A stretch of DNA of 64,000 nt, taken from Pseudevernia furfuracea (taxonomy: Eukaryota; Ascomycota; Lecanoromycetes; Lecanorales; Parmeliaceae). The notes beneath the pieces are model-generated. The model saw only the letters and a list, made by a program, of their open reading frames with translations, did not search any database and had not been told where the DNA came from. The position numbers were made by a program, and so were the translations under genes. The stretch is from the NCBI GenBank assembly GCA_022315425.1, contig JAIUPT010000013.1, positions 1,054,001-1,118,000 on the forward strand, written 5' to 3'. Below are positions 21,416 through 32,933 of the stretch, in pieces (within the stretch, counting starts at the first letter, position 1; each line of letters begins with the position of its first letter).

Positions 21416-24359
21416 CTAAGAGCATTCGTTCGGATGCTCCTGACACTGCGTCTGCTGTTGGGTCGTGGGCGGCTGGTTCGGACACGACGCGGCCTCGGTC
21501 CCGATCTGACAGAGATGGGTCGGAAGAGTATCGGGCGCCGTGATGGTGTTGGACGCGTCGTAGACGATGGACCTGGGGGCGCCGCCGGCGATGGCGTTCC
21601 AGCCGATGTTCGCCTCGGTGGTGGGGTCCATGCCCTCGGCGACGTTGAGCAGCAGCGTCGCGCAGTTGGCGGCGATCCACCGCATCGTCTGCGGCTTGAA
21701 GCGGAGCGTGGCGTAGAAGTCGGCCGTGCCGGACCCCCGGTGGCCGCAGGCGCAGGGCAGGGCCAGGTCGTCCGGGTCCGCGAGCGCCAGGCCCCCCGTC
21801 CCGCTCCAGTCGAAGGTCCAGCTATTGGAGCCCTGGTCGCACACGGGGAGGGACCAGGAGCCGGGGGTCTGGCCGATGAGGTCCATCAGCTGGCCCGTGT
21901 GGTTGGCGGCGAAGTCGGCGACGTAGGCGTTGTAGGCGGCTTCGGCGTCGGGCGTGTCGTAGACGGGCGTTTGACTCGAGTCGGGGTTCACGGCACGGTA
22001 TGCCCTCGCGGACCCACTGGTTGGGAACCAGGGGTATATCCCGAAATTGGTCAGGGAGGAGAAGCCGTTGGGGGCAGCGATCCGGGCGTTTTCGGTGTCG
22101 GTTTCCGAGAGCTTGTTCAGGTAGTAGACACCGCCGTCTGCGCAGTATTTGGTGCTCGGTGACCCGTTCTTATCCCCGGGGTCTGGGGTTGCGGAAGTCG
22201 CTGCGTTTGTGCCCATGCATTTGGTAGCATTCACATCATCGTCAAGAAAGGTGTAGGAGACATAGGTATTGGCACTAGTGACGGTGAATATTAGGGCTTA
22301 CGGCGGTTGGAAGTACTTAAGACGGTACTGACCCTGAGGTACGCCACAAGCCGTTTATCTCTCGAGAGATAATGTCCGCACTCAAGATGTTCTCGAAAAT
22401 CTCGGGCGACCATTGCGCTGCGATAAACGTTCCCTGAGCATGAAGATTTCTGAAAAAAGCCTACTGTCAGCGGCATGCCTCATTCGTGTCGACGACGCTC
22501 GTGCGAACTGGACACGACGTACAGTAGAGTTATTGCAACTCGAATGTCGGTGGAACTACTTCCCAAATAATTATTATTTGCGAATGTGATGTTCTTTTGA
22601 TTGTAAAAGTAATTGCCAGTATTAGACTCGACCGCGTTGAGAAGCGTGAGTGGATCGCTGGAGGCTTTTTCAGCATTTTCATTTCATCAAATTCTTTTTG
22701 AAAGGGATCAACGTACGTTTGTGGCTGGAGTTTCTGCCACACTGTGTTCCCCAAGTTGACTAGAGTACCAGGTGTTACCCATGCAGCATTACCGATGAAG
22801 GTGGGGTGACCAAGTGTAGGACTATCGCCTATTGGCTCCTGCGTTATCTGAACCATTGGCCCTTGGGCGGCTGGCTGGGATGGATTTTGGACTGGATTGG
22901 ATACTGGATTGATCGCATCCGGACTTTCGTCTTTGGGTGGCGAGACTATTGGTTGGGAGAGACTCTTCGGCAGACCAGCAGTCTGGCCTGCTTCCAAAGC
23001 CGCGTTTCCTCTCTGAGCAGCCGCAGCAATCGTTGCAGCATCGACCTCGGCAGTAGTTGCGACGCCTATAGAAGTCAGAGGGATCAGCACTCCGATGATG
23101 GTTCCTAATGCGCCAAGGACAGATAAGAAGATCTGTTCGGCCGTCGGTGTGGTTTGGGCGAGCGAGAAGTTCGCCGACAGCGTCCCTAGTTGACCAAAGA
23201 CGTCCGCTTCAATGCTTTCAAGGATCGCCTACCCAGACACACGAGTTATTAAAGGCAGATTTGGACGTGGCACACCCAAAGATTTACATAGATCTGGCTG
23301 TTTATGAAAACCATGTTCCAAATAGAAAGCCAGGCCAAGTAAGCCCAACGTGGTACATTGCCGCCTTGTGTTTGTCAGTAAACAACCCGATTTTGATCGA
23401 TTCGTAGCACCGAGGAAGGAGAGCTTACATGCATCATCTACAGATGGGGGAGGATGACATCCAGACATACCCCCAATGATGTCTGAACAGTCCACCGCTT
23501 CACTCCCGGCCGCTGCCGATATCAATTTTCCCGGGTAGCCTATAGCTTGCTCATTCGAGCCAGGGCCTGTACCTATTCATGGCAGCTTTGTGGGATAGGT
23601 CCCTTTGATGTAGGTAGGAGCATCTGTAACCTCGTCCAGGAAGAAGGAACTCAATTCCCCGTCCACGTTGGCGTCCAGCCAATTGGAGACGGTAGGATTC
23701 CACTGGTCGTACGGGCATTTGTTAGGCCCGGGGATTGCAGTCTGAGCAACAGAGGTACAATCGACGGTCATAGGGTCCCCATCTGGAGTTCGAGTCCAGT
23801 CACATATGCCGTTGGGATCGCTTGTAACGGTCGCCGTATAGCTGCAGCGGTTGTTACATGTGCAGTATGGAGTGTTTGGATTGTCAAAGCTGGAAATACG
23901 TTCAGCAAAAAGTGATGATACCCTCGTTGTTCGAGTCTGACTGGGTACGTACTTGGCTCCACACGCTATCTCCGAGTTCGCAATGGATGAGCATGATGGA
24001 GTCGGGTTACAAATTGAGCTGCTCGTAGTGGCATTTGAGCTGCTTGTAGCGGCATCCTGCCGTTTGTGTACAATAGCCAATGGAGGTCCTTGAGTGACAG
24101 ATGCTGTAGATTACCTATCAGTCAAGCCAACGGAATATAAGGCAAAGGGCGGCAACACGTAGAGCTGTCAAAACAGAAGGGCGGGTGGAACTGATTTCTT
24201 GGCAACGGGTTTAGGCCTGCAGAGAATCAACGTACGGAGTGCGGCTGCGGCCCTGCGCTCTGGCACCGAAGCCGGAAAGCGTTCTCGTGCAGCTGGCGAG
24301 GCAGACACGGTAACCAGGATATTGGTCAACAGCGATATCAATACTGTCGAAGCACGCAT
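21416..24359 (-). CDS. long secreted Cys-rich protein, frame interrupted by one TGA
   Basis: Multi-exon gene for a secreted protein of about 750-800 residues; no family named with confidence. Exon 1 (24359-24236) encodes a signal peptide (MRASTVLISLLTNILVTVSA). Exon 2 from 24103 reads VTQGPPLAIVHKRQDAA, with a Kex2-like KR site and a Ser/Thr/Cys stretch. The next exon has PYCTCNNRCSYTATV and KCPYDQWNPTVSNWLDANVD. Later exons have AVDCSDIIGGMSGCHPPPSV, RWAYLAWLSIWNMVFINSQI, GQLGTLSANFSLAQTTPTAE, and a GC-rich last exon ending TQCQEHPNECS. Splice borders on seven or so introns keep one frame throughout, except for a single TGA at 23579-23577 between YPTKLP and IGTGPGSNEQAIGYPG. No intron can plausibly remove it. 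It could be a recent nonsense mutation, a sequence error or a real pseudogene. The TGA context (followed by A) is not a readthrough signal I know. Confidence 0.6.
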
Positions 24360-27300
24360 GATTGCAATATAAAAAGATTATGGCACCGGGGGGGGGGGAG
24401 GCAACGGTAACTTTGGTCCAACTTTGGAAAACCCACTTTATCACTTCAGGCGGAGGGCAAGGCTCTCTCTATTTAACTCTTCGAGTGGCCGTTAGGAAAT
24501 AATGAATATCAGAGCCAGGGGAGGATCAGGCACCACTGGATTCGAATACGGAGAATTATATTTTGCAATAGTTGTATTGGCTTTGGGTTTGAACATCAAT
24601 CACACGCTCAATGTTGGCCAAGCGAACCAGTCGTCGCCAGAAATTGCAGTATGGAGGTACACATGCAACATGATAGCAAACCGACAGTCCAATCATGTGC
24701 AACTGTGGGGCAGGCTTGATCTGCCGCAGTTTGTACAAGACAGGGTTGATATAAAAACTGTCAAGGGGGCGAGGGAAATAGACGCACTAGAGTCGCAGAA
24801 AGATTAAGCGTAGCCCCGGGACTACCGAAAGGGTATTTTCATTCAGATTGCTAAATAGTCAGGGAAGATACCAAGATTCAACTGCCCTCAAAGACGACAA
24901 GCCGATGGTGGTAGTTGGCGATCTGGCAGAGTGGGCTTAGACATAAGCACAGAGTTGTGTAGCTCATGGGGAGTATATCTGACCAGTTTCTTGAACGCAC
25001 ATTCGTGATCTTCCGTCTCTGTAGGTATCTCGTCGAGCCTGCGAAGTTTCTGAAACAATAGTGGGAGCGAGCGCCTCGGGGATAACGGTGCCTAATTATG
25101 TCAATACTGTATTGCCAGAGTGATCAAGCATTGGCTTGGGCCTACCGCTTGTGACACGAGTGATGGGAGGGGCGGCCAGGTCCAACGTGATCTTCAAATG
25201 GACGTGCGATGGCTCACCGGAATTGAATTCCATGGGTTTCCAAGATGCCTTTTCGTAGCTTCATCAACAAATCAACAACCACTGGGTGCTGTCAATTTCC
25301 GCGCCCAGTTACTTGTCTAACCCTTTCAGATCTTCATGAAGTTGATTTTGTTGGAATCCCAAAGACTGTCCAATACATTTTCGTTGGTTGTTGCAGTGCC
25401 TCATGTTTAGCGCGTTTCGACCGAAACCTGGGGCCCCAGTCCCCACAGCCCTAAGGTACGGTACCGAGTACCAACCCCATAAAAACCTTGCTTAGCTCGT
25501 AGCACAGAGGCGTGATGGGTCAATGACGTCCTCTTTGAAACAGTAAAGTATTTTTTTGAGGTACACTTATGTTGTGAATATATTAATATTGCGGCGCCTC
25601 AGCTGCCCTAGATCCTGATTCAATCATTATTCAATCATTTACTTGTTACTCGCCGTGTATAGTCATGTCGTTTAGTTAATGATGAAACGTATGCTTCTTT
25701 ATACTTCCGGTATACTCGGTAACTTAAAGAGATGAATTCGATTGAACAGTTTTCACGAACAGATTCTCGTCATTTGGTCCTCGGGAGCTGCCTAGAGCTA
25801 ACCCCGAGAGTGGGCAGTGACGAAAAGTTCCCGGGGGGAGGCTGGCCGACTGCCAGGGCTGCTAGGTTTGGCCGGTTGCTACTGCTAATGGCAGAATTCC
25901 AACCTCGACCGGCTTCAGACGAGCCTCTATGGGGGGGTTTGCAACAATACTTATTCCCCGGCCATGGTTGGCGAGGGACGAGCCAAGTGTGTGGCATGAT
26001 TATTAGATATAGAAGAAAAGCTCATTTCTTCTACTTGTGCATAAAACACATACCAAATGGCCTATTATAGCAGCTGAGTTATGAAACCGCCTTTGGGATC
26101 CCCACCACCACCACGCCTCCTTCGAGGTCTTCAACCTAGTACGACCGATCAAGACTTTCGTCAATCTAAGTTGGATGTCATTGTTGAAAATGGAGGAGGC
26201 TCACTCTGCCTAAGCCGTGAAAATTCTACGCGAGCCAAGAACACGAGAAAGCAGCATGTGTATTGAGACCAGATGTGCTACTGCATACATCCTCTTGTAT
26301 GCCTGGCTGAGACTTTTCAGCTTGGTGGTTTAGGGTGGTCCGCACCTTTCAGCGAGACTCTAGGTCTAGGCACCCAGAACTTGAGATGCGGCTTGTCGTG
26401 GGAAACATGGCTTAATAGGCTTGCACCGTTCTTTGGGCAGCAATTTCAAAGAGTTGGCAATTGTCGAGACAGACATGCAGTGTGACGGTGCACCAATGAG
26501 ACGTAGGAAGGCGAATATTGGCGAATTTCCGAATAGTTAAGCGGGGCAGCCATTGCCGCCAGCATTGGCTATGCGAAAAAGCGAGATACAAGGTTTCCAG
26601 AATCCGTGCCATAAAGTCTGCGATAGGATCTTGAAGCTCTTTGCCATTGCTCTCAAAGTAAATCCATCTTCAAGAAAGCAGCACTTTGTGGGGCCAGCCT
26701 AACATGCTTCCTAGGTCGACTACCAAATCGATGGCCACGATTTGGCTGACTTCCCGTCATGATCCTGCCCAAAAGCTTGACCAACAGGATACTTCGCCTG
26801 TATATATATCATGTAAGTGGCTACTCCCTAGGTCTTACGATTCAATATTGACCCAATGTAGTATTCGGCAACTCCTGCGAATCTGCCAGCGAAAGATCAT
26901 TCCCAGACTCGCGCGGGGATACGCACTGATTGCTGCAGCGTGACTTTCCTCTTCCATCGCGCAGGTCAGTCCGGCCTTGAAGTTGAGACTCCGTATGGCT
27001 CATGGGCGCCTGTAGCCGTCTTTCCCCAGGCACAGAGCAAGATCCATGTCTACCAATCGTTCTGAATGTAGGGGATATGCCGAACTATTAGTCCAATAGC
27101 AATTTGAAAAGTACTATTCACAGAGTAAAGATGCTTGAAACCTGCAGAGAAGATTGGTACAGCATTTTATATTTTCGTTTCCCAGTGGCAGTAACAGAGC
27201 TTAGGCTAATTCCGAGCTCTAGGGTAGGTAACCTTGACCATAAACCCCGGGTATCTGAAGAGAACCCAGATGGGGTCATCACCAACCAAGAATGTCTTTT

Positions 27301-27770
27301 CCATAATTTGGATAGCGGTGTAGTCGTTGATGTGAAAGGGCTAGCTGCAAGCAGAATAGATAGGTCGTCTGAAAATTAACAACTCTTGCAGAGTGCCTGG
27401 TATAACAGAAATGATGGCTTGGCTGATAGACTTTTGTGTTTCCGGACCCAGAAACCTGCTTCCTCCATGAAGGATCGGGAGACCATCTCGAAGATAAACG
27501 CTGGAGCGATGTTGATGGTGAAACACTATCCGAACAGTGGAGAATATCTTCAAGGCCACCAGGTCCAAGATTACAGATATTGCCAAGAATACATCATTTC
27601 GCTCCGCTTGTGGACAGCCAGCTTGAAGGCAGATGAGAAATGGGAGACACCAAAGACCGTGGTCCCGAGGTAGAGGATGACTTGTCTACTAGAAGGATGG
27701 AGGCAGAGGCCAAATATCTACTGTGGGCCAAGCATTAGGCTAGTCCCGTGTTGGCTAGACCCCTCGTCAA
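24360..27770. other. gene-poor accessory stretch
   Basis: About 3.4 kb in which I can support no intact gene. Short open frames are present on both strands but show no domain, signal peptide or splice structure. A 12-base palindrome CTGGGGCCCCAG lies near 25429-25440. Because decayed genes flank it, part of this may be older gene remnants beyond recognition. Base composition is not strongly AT-shifted. Confidence 0.45.
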
Positions 27771-27889
27771 CTAGATGTACAGGGCAGCGCTGTGCAGGAT
27801 TCTAGGTGCCGACCTCTGACAACGAACCTGAGATCGGTTGGACTCGAGCACTTGCTGACTCCGTATCTTCATTAGTCTGACTAACTCGC

Positions 27890-28790
27890 TACATAAGTAC
27901 TTAAGAAGTATGTCCTCGACGAGATCACAGCTCGCAATCGCCTTTTGAATGTCGATGGTTACGAGGCGGCCGCGGCAGAATTCAACAGTGACCGTACAAC
28001 TGCAGAGCATCCTGCCCTCTACAAGAACGCACAACCCCGTCTCTATGACATCAGCTTTTGCAGCATCTGTGCAAGTATAGCCAGTACAGCCGTCTTCGCC
28101 CATATTTTGGGTGCTGCAGCCACGCTTGTGACAGCAATCAATAACCATCCTTCTGTCTTCGGCCAACACACCTTCTTGCACAATGGAGTCATTTCTGACT
28201 TCCTCAACATCTGCCCTGACATGGTCGACCCAATGAATGGTGACGCTTACGCCAATATTCGCGCATCCACAGATCCAGAGCACCATGCCGCACTCTACAT
28301 CATGTACATCCAGAAGGAAAGGGCAGAAGAGCCGGGAACAGCATCACACCGTCAAGCAGATGGAGGTGCCATGAGAAAGGCCGTTGGTACGAAAGTGGAA
28401 TAGCAGCGAAAGAGATTTGGGGACAAAGCAGAGCCTAGCAGCTTGAATCTGGCAGCGACCGATGCCAGCTAGCTTGTTGCTTTTCGATTTTGGATTCATG
28501 CGAATTGAGCAGCTATTTTCGCTGTATTGCTCTACCAAGCCAGGCATTATACTAAACAGAACATATATCGATCAGCAAGTTGAGGCAGCGTGCCTTGCTC
28601 CATGGCTTTTGCGATAACAAGGGCTGATGGAATGGTAGTCCTGATGGGGAAAGGTCCCCTGACACACAGACAGGCCGAAGAGTATAATAGTCATGTGATC
28701 ATTGTCGGTAAACCCTCCTCGAACCTCGAACAAAATGGAACTTGTCGAAAAGAACCATTGCTTGGTGGTGGAGACTGACTATAAAGCTCA
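27890..28790 (+). pseudogene. decayed Dug3-like class II glutamine amidotransferase
   Basis: Intact members hydrolyse glutamine or gamma-glutamyl bonds (yeast Dug3 acts in glutathione breakdown). Recognisable pieces occur in order but in different frames: LLNVDGY, HPALYKNAQPRLYD, AVFAHILGAAATLVTAINNH, HTFLHNGVISDFLNICPDMV, DAYANIRASTDPEHHAALYI (27945-28310), GGAMRKAVGTKVE, then TAG at 28401-28403, AEPSSLNLAATDAS, LVAFRFWIHAN with further stops, SLYCSTKPGIILNRTYIDQ in a second frame, HVIIVGKPSS, and finally ELVEKNHCLVVETDYKAQ in another frame near 28735-28790. The N-terminal catalytic Cys-2 segment (MCRxLxY) is missing or unrecognisable; a possible trace (CRILG) sits near 27798. Multiple stops and frame changes make it a pseudogene. 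No intact copy lies in the window. Confidence 0.82.
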
Positions 28791-30082
28791 GCATGGACGA
28801 TCCCCAAGAGTGTAAGGGTCTATCTTCGGAGTACCTATTGTCTTCTTAATTGTTGTTACGGTTACTCGGACCGCAAGACAAGTATCGCGAGCATATGGCT
28901 CATTTTAGGCCCCAAAGTTGTCTCATAATGTCTCATAACCCATACCTTTTACTCAAAAGAGTCATGCTGATTGAAAAAGTATACCGGGAATGCGACAGTG
29001 AATTAGTGGTACCGCGCGACAGGAATGGCGCAGACAATTTGAACCGACTGCCCCGGCCACTAACCGGATGTTTATCTGGGAATGAGGCTGCCCCGGAGTC
29101 TAGTCATCTTCGTCCGAAAGAACACATGGAATACTATCTCATCCCAGGTGGAGTCTCGGCTAGATGTCTCTATTTCATCCCACGGACCGACCTTCGTTCG
29201 TCATTGCTTGTGGTGCCCAAGATGAACACATGGAACCTCTCAGAAAAGCATTGGACTTAGCCAATACCACCACCGGAAAGCAGCTCAGAAACTCCGAATT
29301 CTAGTATGATCAATGAGCAACATCCTTCGCCGCATCCAAGGGCAGGTGCAAATAATCACCTAGCTAAAGGAGTTTGATATATTGGGGAGGCTGCTCATTG
29401 CCCAAGCAGCCCCAAGTCTTGCTCTTTGACCACTGTTTCACATTGCTAAATTTCGCCTTTGTTCTGAGTGTTTGTCTCAGCCTCTTAGAGTATCAAGCAC
29501 AGGGAGAGCGTGTTTCATACCCGGTCCGAAATGTCCGGGAAGATCTACTTGCTGGATAGGCGCCACTAGGCCTGAACTCTTCATATGCGCCTCAGTTGAG
29601 ACATTTGCGCTTAACGAATAAGATGAAATTTTCCTAGTGCGACGTCGCCCGGGTCTTTGTCAAATGTCAACATCACCTTTCGCCTTAAACTCGTATTAGT
29701 ACCCAGCAATCTGGCCACTCTCGCGGGTGAAAATCCTGTTGTTGGTCGACTCACAATTGGCTCTTGGACTGAGATAGCAATAGCGCTGTCGTAATGAAAC
29801 TCTTCCAATCTCACATATGCCCGAATCAAGGGAGATGGCCATGTAGTTCCCGTTGACTGTGGGTATGGGTCTACAGACAGATGAGACGTTTGAGCTCCTG
29901 CACGGCACGGCCCAAAGCTGCTCTCTCTCATAGCGTGTACACATCTCTTTACTGTCTATAAATTACTCCAACAAGCCGCAAAATGTCTTCGACAGCTGCG
30001 CTTCGATTTGCCTCCCTTCTTGCAGTCTCGGCAGCCGCCCTTCCTTCTCTTCTTCAGTCTCAGTCTTTGTCCCAGCTTCACA
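28791..30082. other. gene-poor stretch with coding-like fragments
   Basis: About 1.3 kb. At roughly 29180-29300 the plus strand reads RPSFVIACGAQDEHMEPLRK then ALDLANTTTGKQLRN, and on the minus strand 29931-29611 there is an open frame with FSPARVARLLGTNTSLRRK. Both look like protein sequence rather than noise, but neither has a start, splice structure or known family. They are possibly remnants. Confidence 0.4.
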
Positions 30083-30881
30083 ATGCAGCTCACTCATATT
30101 CTAACAGCCGCCGCCTGCGCCATCCTAGCCAACGCCCAGCGATATCGCTCATATGGCTACTCAAATCAGCAAAAAGACGCCGCGCAGGTCGTCGGCTCTA
30201 ACACTGACTCCAATACCGTCTCTGATACTAGCTTTAACTCCAATTCAGACTCAGGCACCGGCTCAAGCACAACCGGCAACGATGCCTCCAACGCCGCGGC
30301 GCCCCAATCCTCCGTCTCCGGCACCACGACCACCAACTCCGACTCCTCCTCCTCCTCCTCCTCCAGCAACAACGCCGTAAGCTCCACGGCCTCTTTCACC
30401 CAGTACTCCCCCTGCAACGATCCCAGCAAAGTATCCTGCGCCTGGTACAGCAGCAGCGGCTACAACGCCGCCATCTCCCAAGCCGTCTACGGCGGCTATC
30501 CAGGCTCCGGTCCCAGCGGCGCCTGCGGCATCTGTTGGAAACTGACCCCGGATTATGCCGGCGCGAACGACATCGTCGTCAAGGTGAACAATCTATGTCC
30601 GGACGACGGCAATCCCCTTTGTGCGCAGGCCGAGAGTGAGTAAATTCCATCGCTCTGCTGAGGTTTTATAAAGTTGGGAGCCTGAATGGATATCGGGGTT
30701 TGCTGATTGCCGGTTTCCAGACGTCGATATCAATTTCGACCTGTGCCAGGACAGTGGGGCTGCGGCGGCCCTTTTCGGCAGTTCGGGGACGCAGCAGGTG
30801 AACGGGACGGCGGCGATTGTGGATTGCTCCGAGTGGACTGGCGGTGCTAATGTTTGTTTGCCGGGCGTCGAGTCTTGTTAG
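30083..30881 (+). CDS. secreted expansin-like (double-psi beta-barrel) protein
   Basis: Secreted protein with an RlpA/barwin-like double-psi beta-barrel, of the fungal expansin-like group; members may loosen plant or fungal cell walls, without proven catalysis. Two exons, 30083-30635 and 30721-30881, joined through GTGAGT...CCAG to give 237 residues. Signal peptide MQLTHILTAAACAILANA, then a Ser/Thr-rich linker of about 90 residues with an (S)8 run, then the domain: FTQYSPCNDPSKVSCAWYSS, YGGYPGSGPSGACGICWKL, NDIVVKVNNLCPDDGNPLC, DVDINFDLCQDSGAAAALF and CSEWTGGANVCLPGVESC. Eight or more Cys in the domain suggest disulfides. An in-frame ATG lies upstream at 30008, but the signal peptide sits correctly only from 30083. 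Confidence 0.88.
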
Positions 30882-31470
30882 GCTGCGGCTCGCTTTCTTT
30901 TCCCTCGTGGCTGGCTGGTGACCATTGTTGTTTGTCGTTTTTGAGATGTCCCTGGATGGGCTTCGATTTTTATCTTCTACGAACGGGGCCTAATTTTTCG
31001 GACTGTGGACGTTCAGTCATAATTGCGAGCACTAATCTCATGTGTAATGCTTCTATATAGCTTAGCTTCAACGCGAAAGTAGTGGGGGCTTGCTCCCGAG
31101 CAGAATACTCTACTGATGTCGTCTAATTCCTCGTGATGTATTTGTTGAAAAAGAACCCAGTGCAGAGCCCAAAAAAAAAGAGCCTCGAGAATTGCAGGTA
31201 ACCCAACCATGCCGAGTTTCTGGCTTCTAAGTATTAAGAAGCGACGGCTGCTTCTCTTGGAACAGGTGGGCATTGAAAGGCCCTCGAGGTCCCTTGCCGG
31301 GATTCACGCCACATGATTGGGTCAATTGCGTCAACGTCGGGCCGCTGTTCAAACGCAGGACGATGGTGTAGCGCGGACAGAAGCCCCGCAATCCTGCATT
31401 CGTTGTGGTGATGCACATCCTGCTACCTGGATGTCAATGTGCTCAGCTCGGTCAACGCACTAGGGACGCA
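30882..31470. other. convergent intergenic region
   Basis: About 590 bases between the 3' ends of two convergent secreted-protein genes. Nothing recognised. Confidence 0.45.
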
Positions 31471-32600
31471 TCAGGCCGTCAACTCGCTGGGAAGGATCGC
31501 AGCAGCTGTTGTTGCCGTTGAGGTAGACGTTGTTGCCGTCGAGTACGGCTCTGTCTGAGGGTTCAGAACAATGTCTGTGGCGTTGAACACCCTATCAGTG
31601 TGGTTGCTGATGCCGTTCGTGTCGTCAATACTCAGTAATTCTCTGCCATCGGGTTGGTCTACGGTGGGAAAGCTGCGGCATTTAGATCTTATATCTGTAA
31701 CAATTGGTTAGCGGTGCTCGACTTGGAGGGTCATAAAGCATGGGAGGGCTTTTTCTTCTTCTTTTTCAGGTGCGTTGAGCAAAAAGGAGACTCACTAGCA
31801 ACGTAATAGTCGTAATTCCTCGCGTTCTCGCTCGATTCTTGCGCACTCAGTGCGACGCATTCATTGGCTCCGTCTATGTCCAGCATGCTCTGGCTTACTG
31901 CGTAGAGATAGAATTCAATAATCTCGTGCAAGAGGGCGTATATTTGGTAATCGAGGAAAGCTTTATCGGCTCTGGCGCCGCTGAGGCTCCTTTGAAATTC
32001 GTTCTTCCGAGAGTTGACATGCAAACAGTTCGGTTTCGTGGGCACTTGAGCGAGGTTCCAGTAGGATGGGCAGAGAGCGATGACTGCGGTGCCCGTTAAA
32101 CTAACTGCTTCTGTTTGTGGTCTCCTGACGCACTCATCGTACTGATCTCTTTTGACACCGTCGAGAGTGTAGGTCAGCAGGCCTGGTCTTGGAACGCATA
32201 CTATGAGCGGAGCAACGGCCTGCATGTCACCACTGGGAGGCGGGCGACGTCCGAGAATAATGTCTGTCAGAATCGAATGCACAAAAGGTGCGTATGTGAT
32301 ATCTTTGAAGAAGGTTTTATAGGCAGGACCTGGGGATGCGAGGCTCAGGTCTTTAAGGACTGGAGGGAGAAGAATGCGTTGTATTAGTGCGAGAGAGTTG
32401 CTCACGTTCGTCCATAACGGGCCGCAATGCATTATCCCGTATGGTCCATGGTTTTGGGTATCGTCCGAGGCTTAAGTAAGAGTTAATACTTGTGATGCGA
32501 CGCAACACCGAGATTTTCACTCACAGGATACGAAAAACTGGGCATCAATTCTTGTTGACCAGGTGAAGAAGCTTATATACAGAGCTAAGAGAACTCTCAT
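31471..32600 (-). CDS. secreted zincin-like metalloprotease-fold protein with HExxE
   Basis: Three exons: 32600-32525, about 32471-31795 and about 31686-31471; the phases fit (1/2 at both joins). Signal peptide MRVLLALYISFFTWSTRIDA. The mid part reads QNHGPYGIMHCGPLWTN and PSYWNLAQVPTKPNCL. The zincin-like helix reads YALLHEIIEFYLYAVSQ and is followed by NECVALSAQESSENARNYDY, the layout of fungal secreted zinc proteases in which a metal-binding helix precedes a Cys-Val-Ala-Leu-Ser and Asn-Ala-Asn-Tyr block. The second His of HExxH is Glu here (HEIIE, codon GAA near 31925), so classical zinc coordination is changed and catalysis is doubtful. The C-terminal exon is Thr/Ser/Ala-rich and ends LPSELTA. 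Family placement is by motif only; M35-like deuterolysins are the nearest idea. Confidence 0.68.
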
Positions 32601-32933
32601 ATTTTGTTCATTGGGTTTGATTTGGACTCTGGCTCTGCTGAGATATGTATCTTTGGCGGCAGCGCGCATATACTGTAGCAAACGCTTAGATGACATTTGC
32701 GCACCACGAAGCCGAAAATAGCGAAGTGCAGCCAAATGATGTGTAAATGTGGGTCCTGGGTCCTTCAGATGTTTCGCGAAAGAAGCATGGATGTTCGATT
32801 TTTTGTAGAAACCTGTACGATGCCTTCGCGTAGCTTACCAGAATACGCAGCGATAAAGGCCAAATACTTAGTCATATCATAACTCGGAGAGCCTTTGAAT
32901 GATAGTAGTTCCAGGATTTGATGTTGGCCCAGC
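32601..32933. other. intergenic region, zincin-like start / EFM7 end
   Basis: About 330 bases; promoter side of the secreted gene. No gene seen. Confidence 0.45.

Noticed and set aside
21434..22162. Long plus-strand open frame of 242 residues, rich in Gly, Val and Arg
   Set aside because: It is antisense to the GC-rich last exon of the secreted protein; composition is that of a GC-driven shadow frame with no domain.
23577..23579. The TGA in the secreted gene as a RIP product
   Set aside because: TGG to TGA needs C to T in a CC context on the other strand, not the CpA context typical of RIP, and the surrounding gene shows no transition load.
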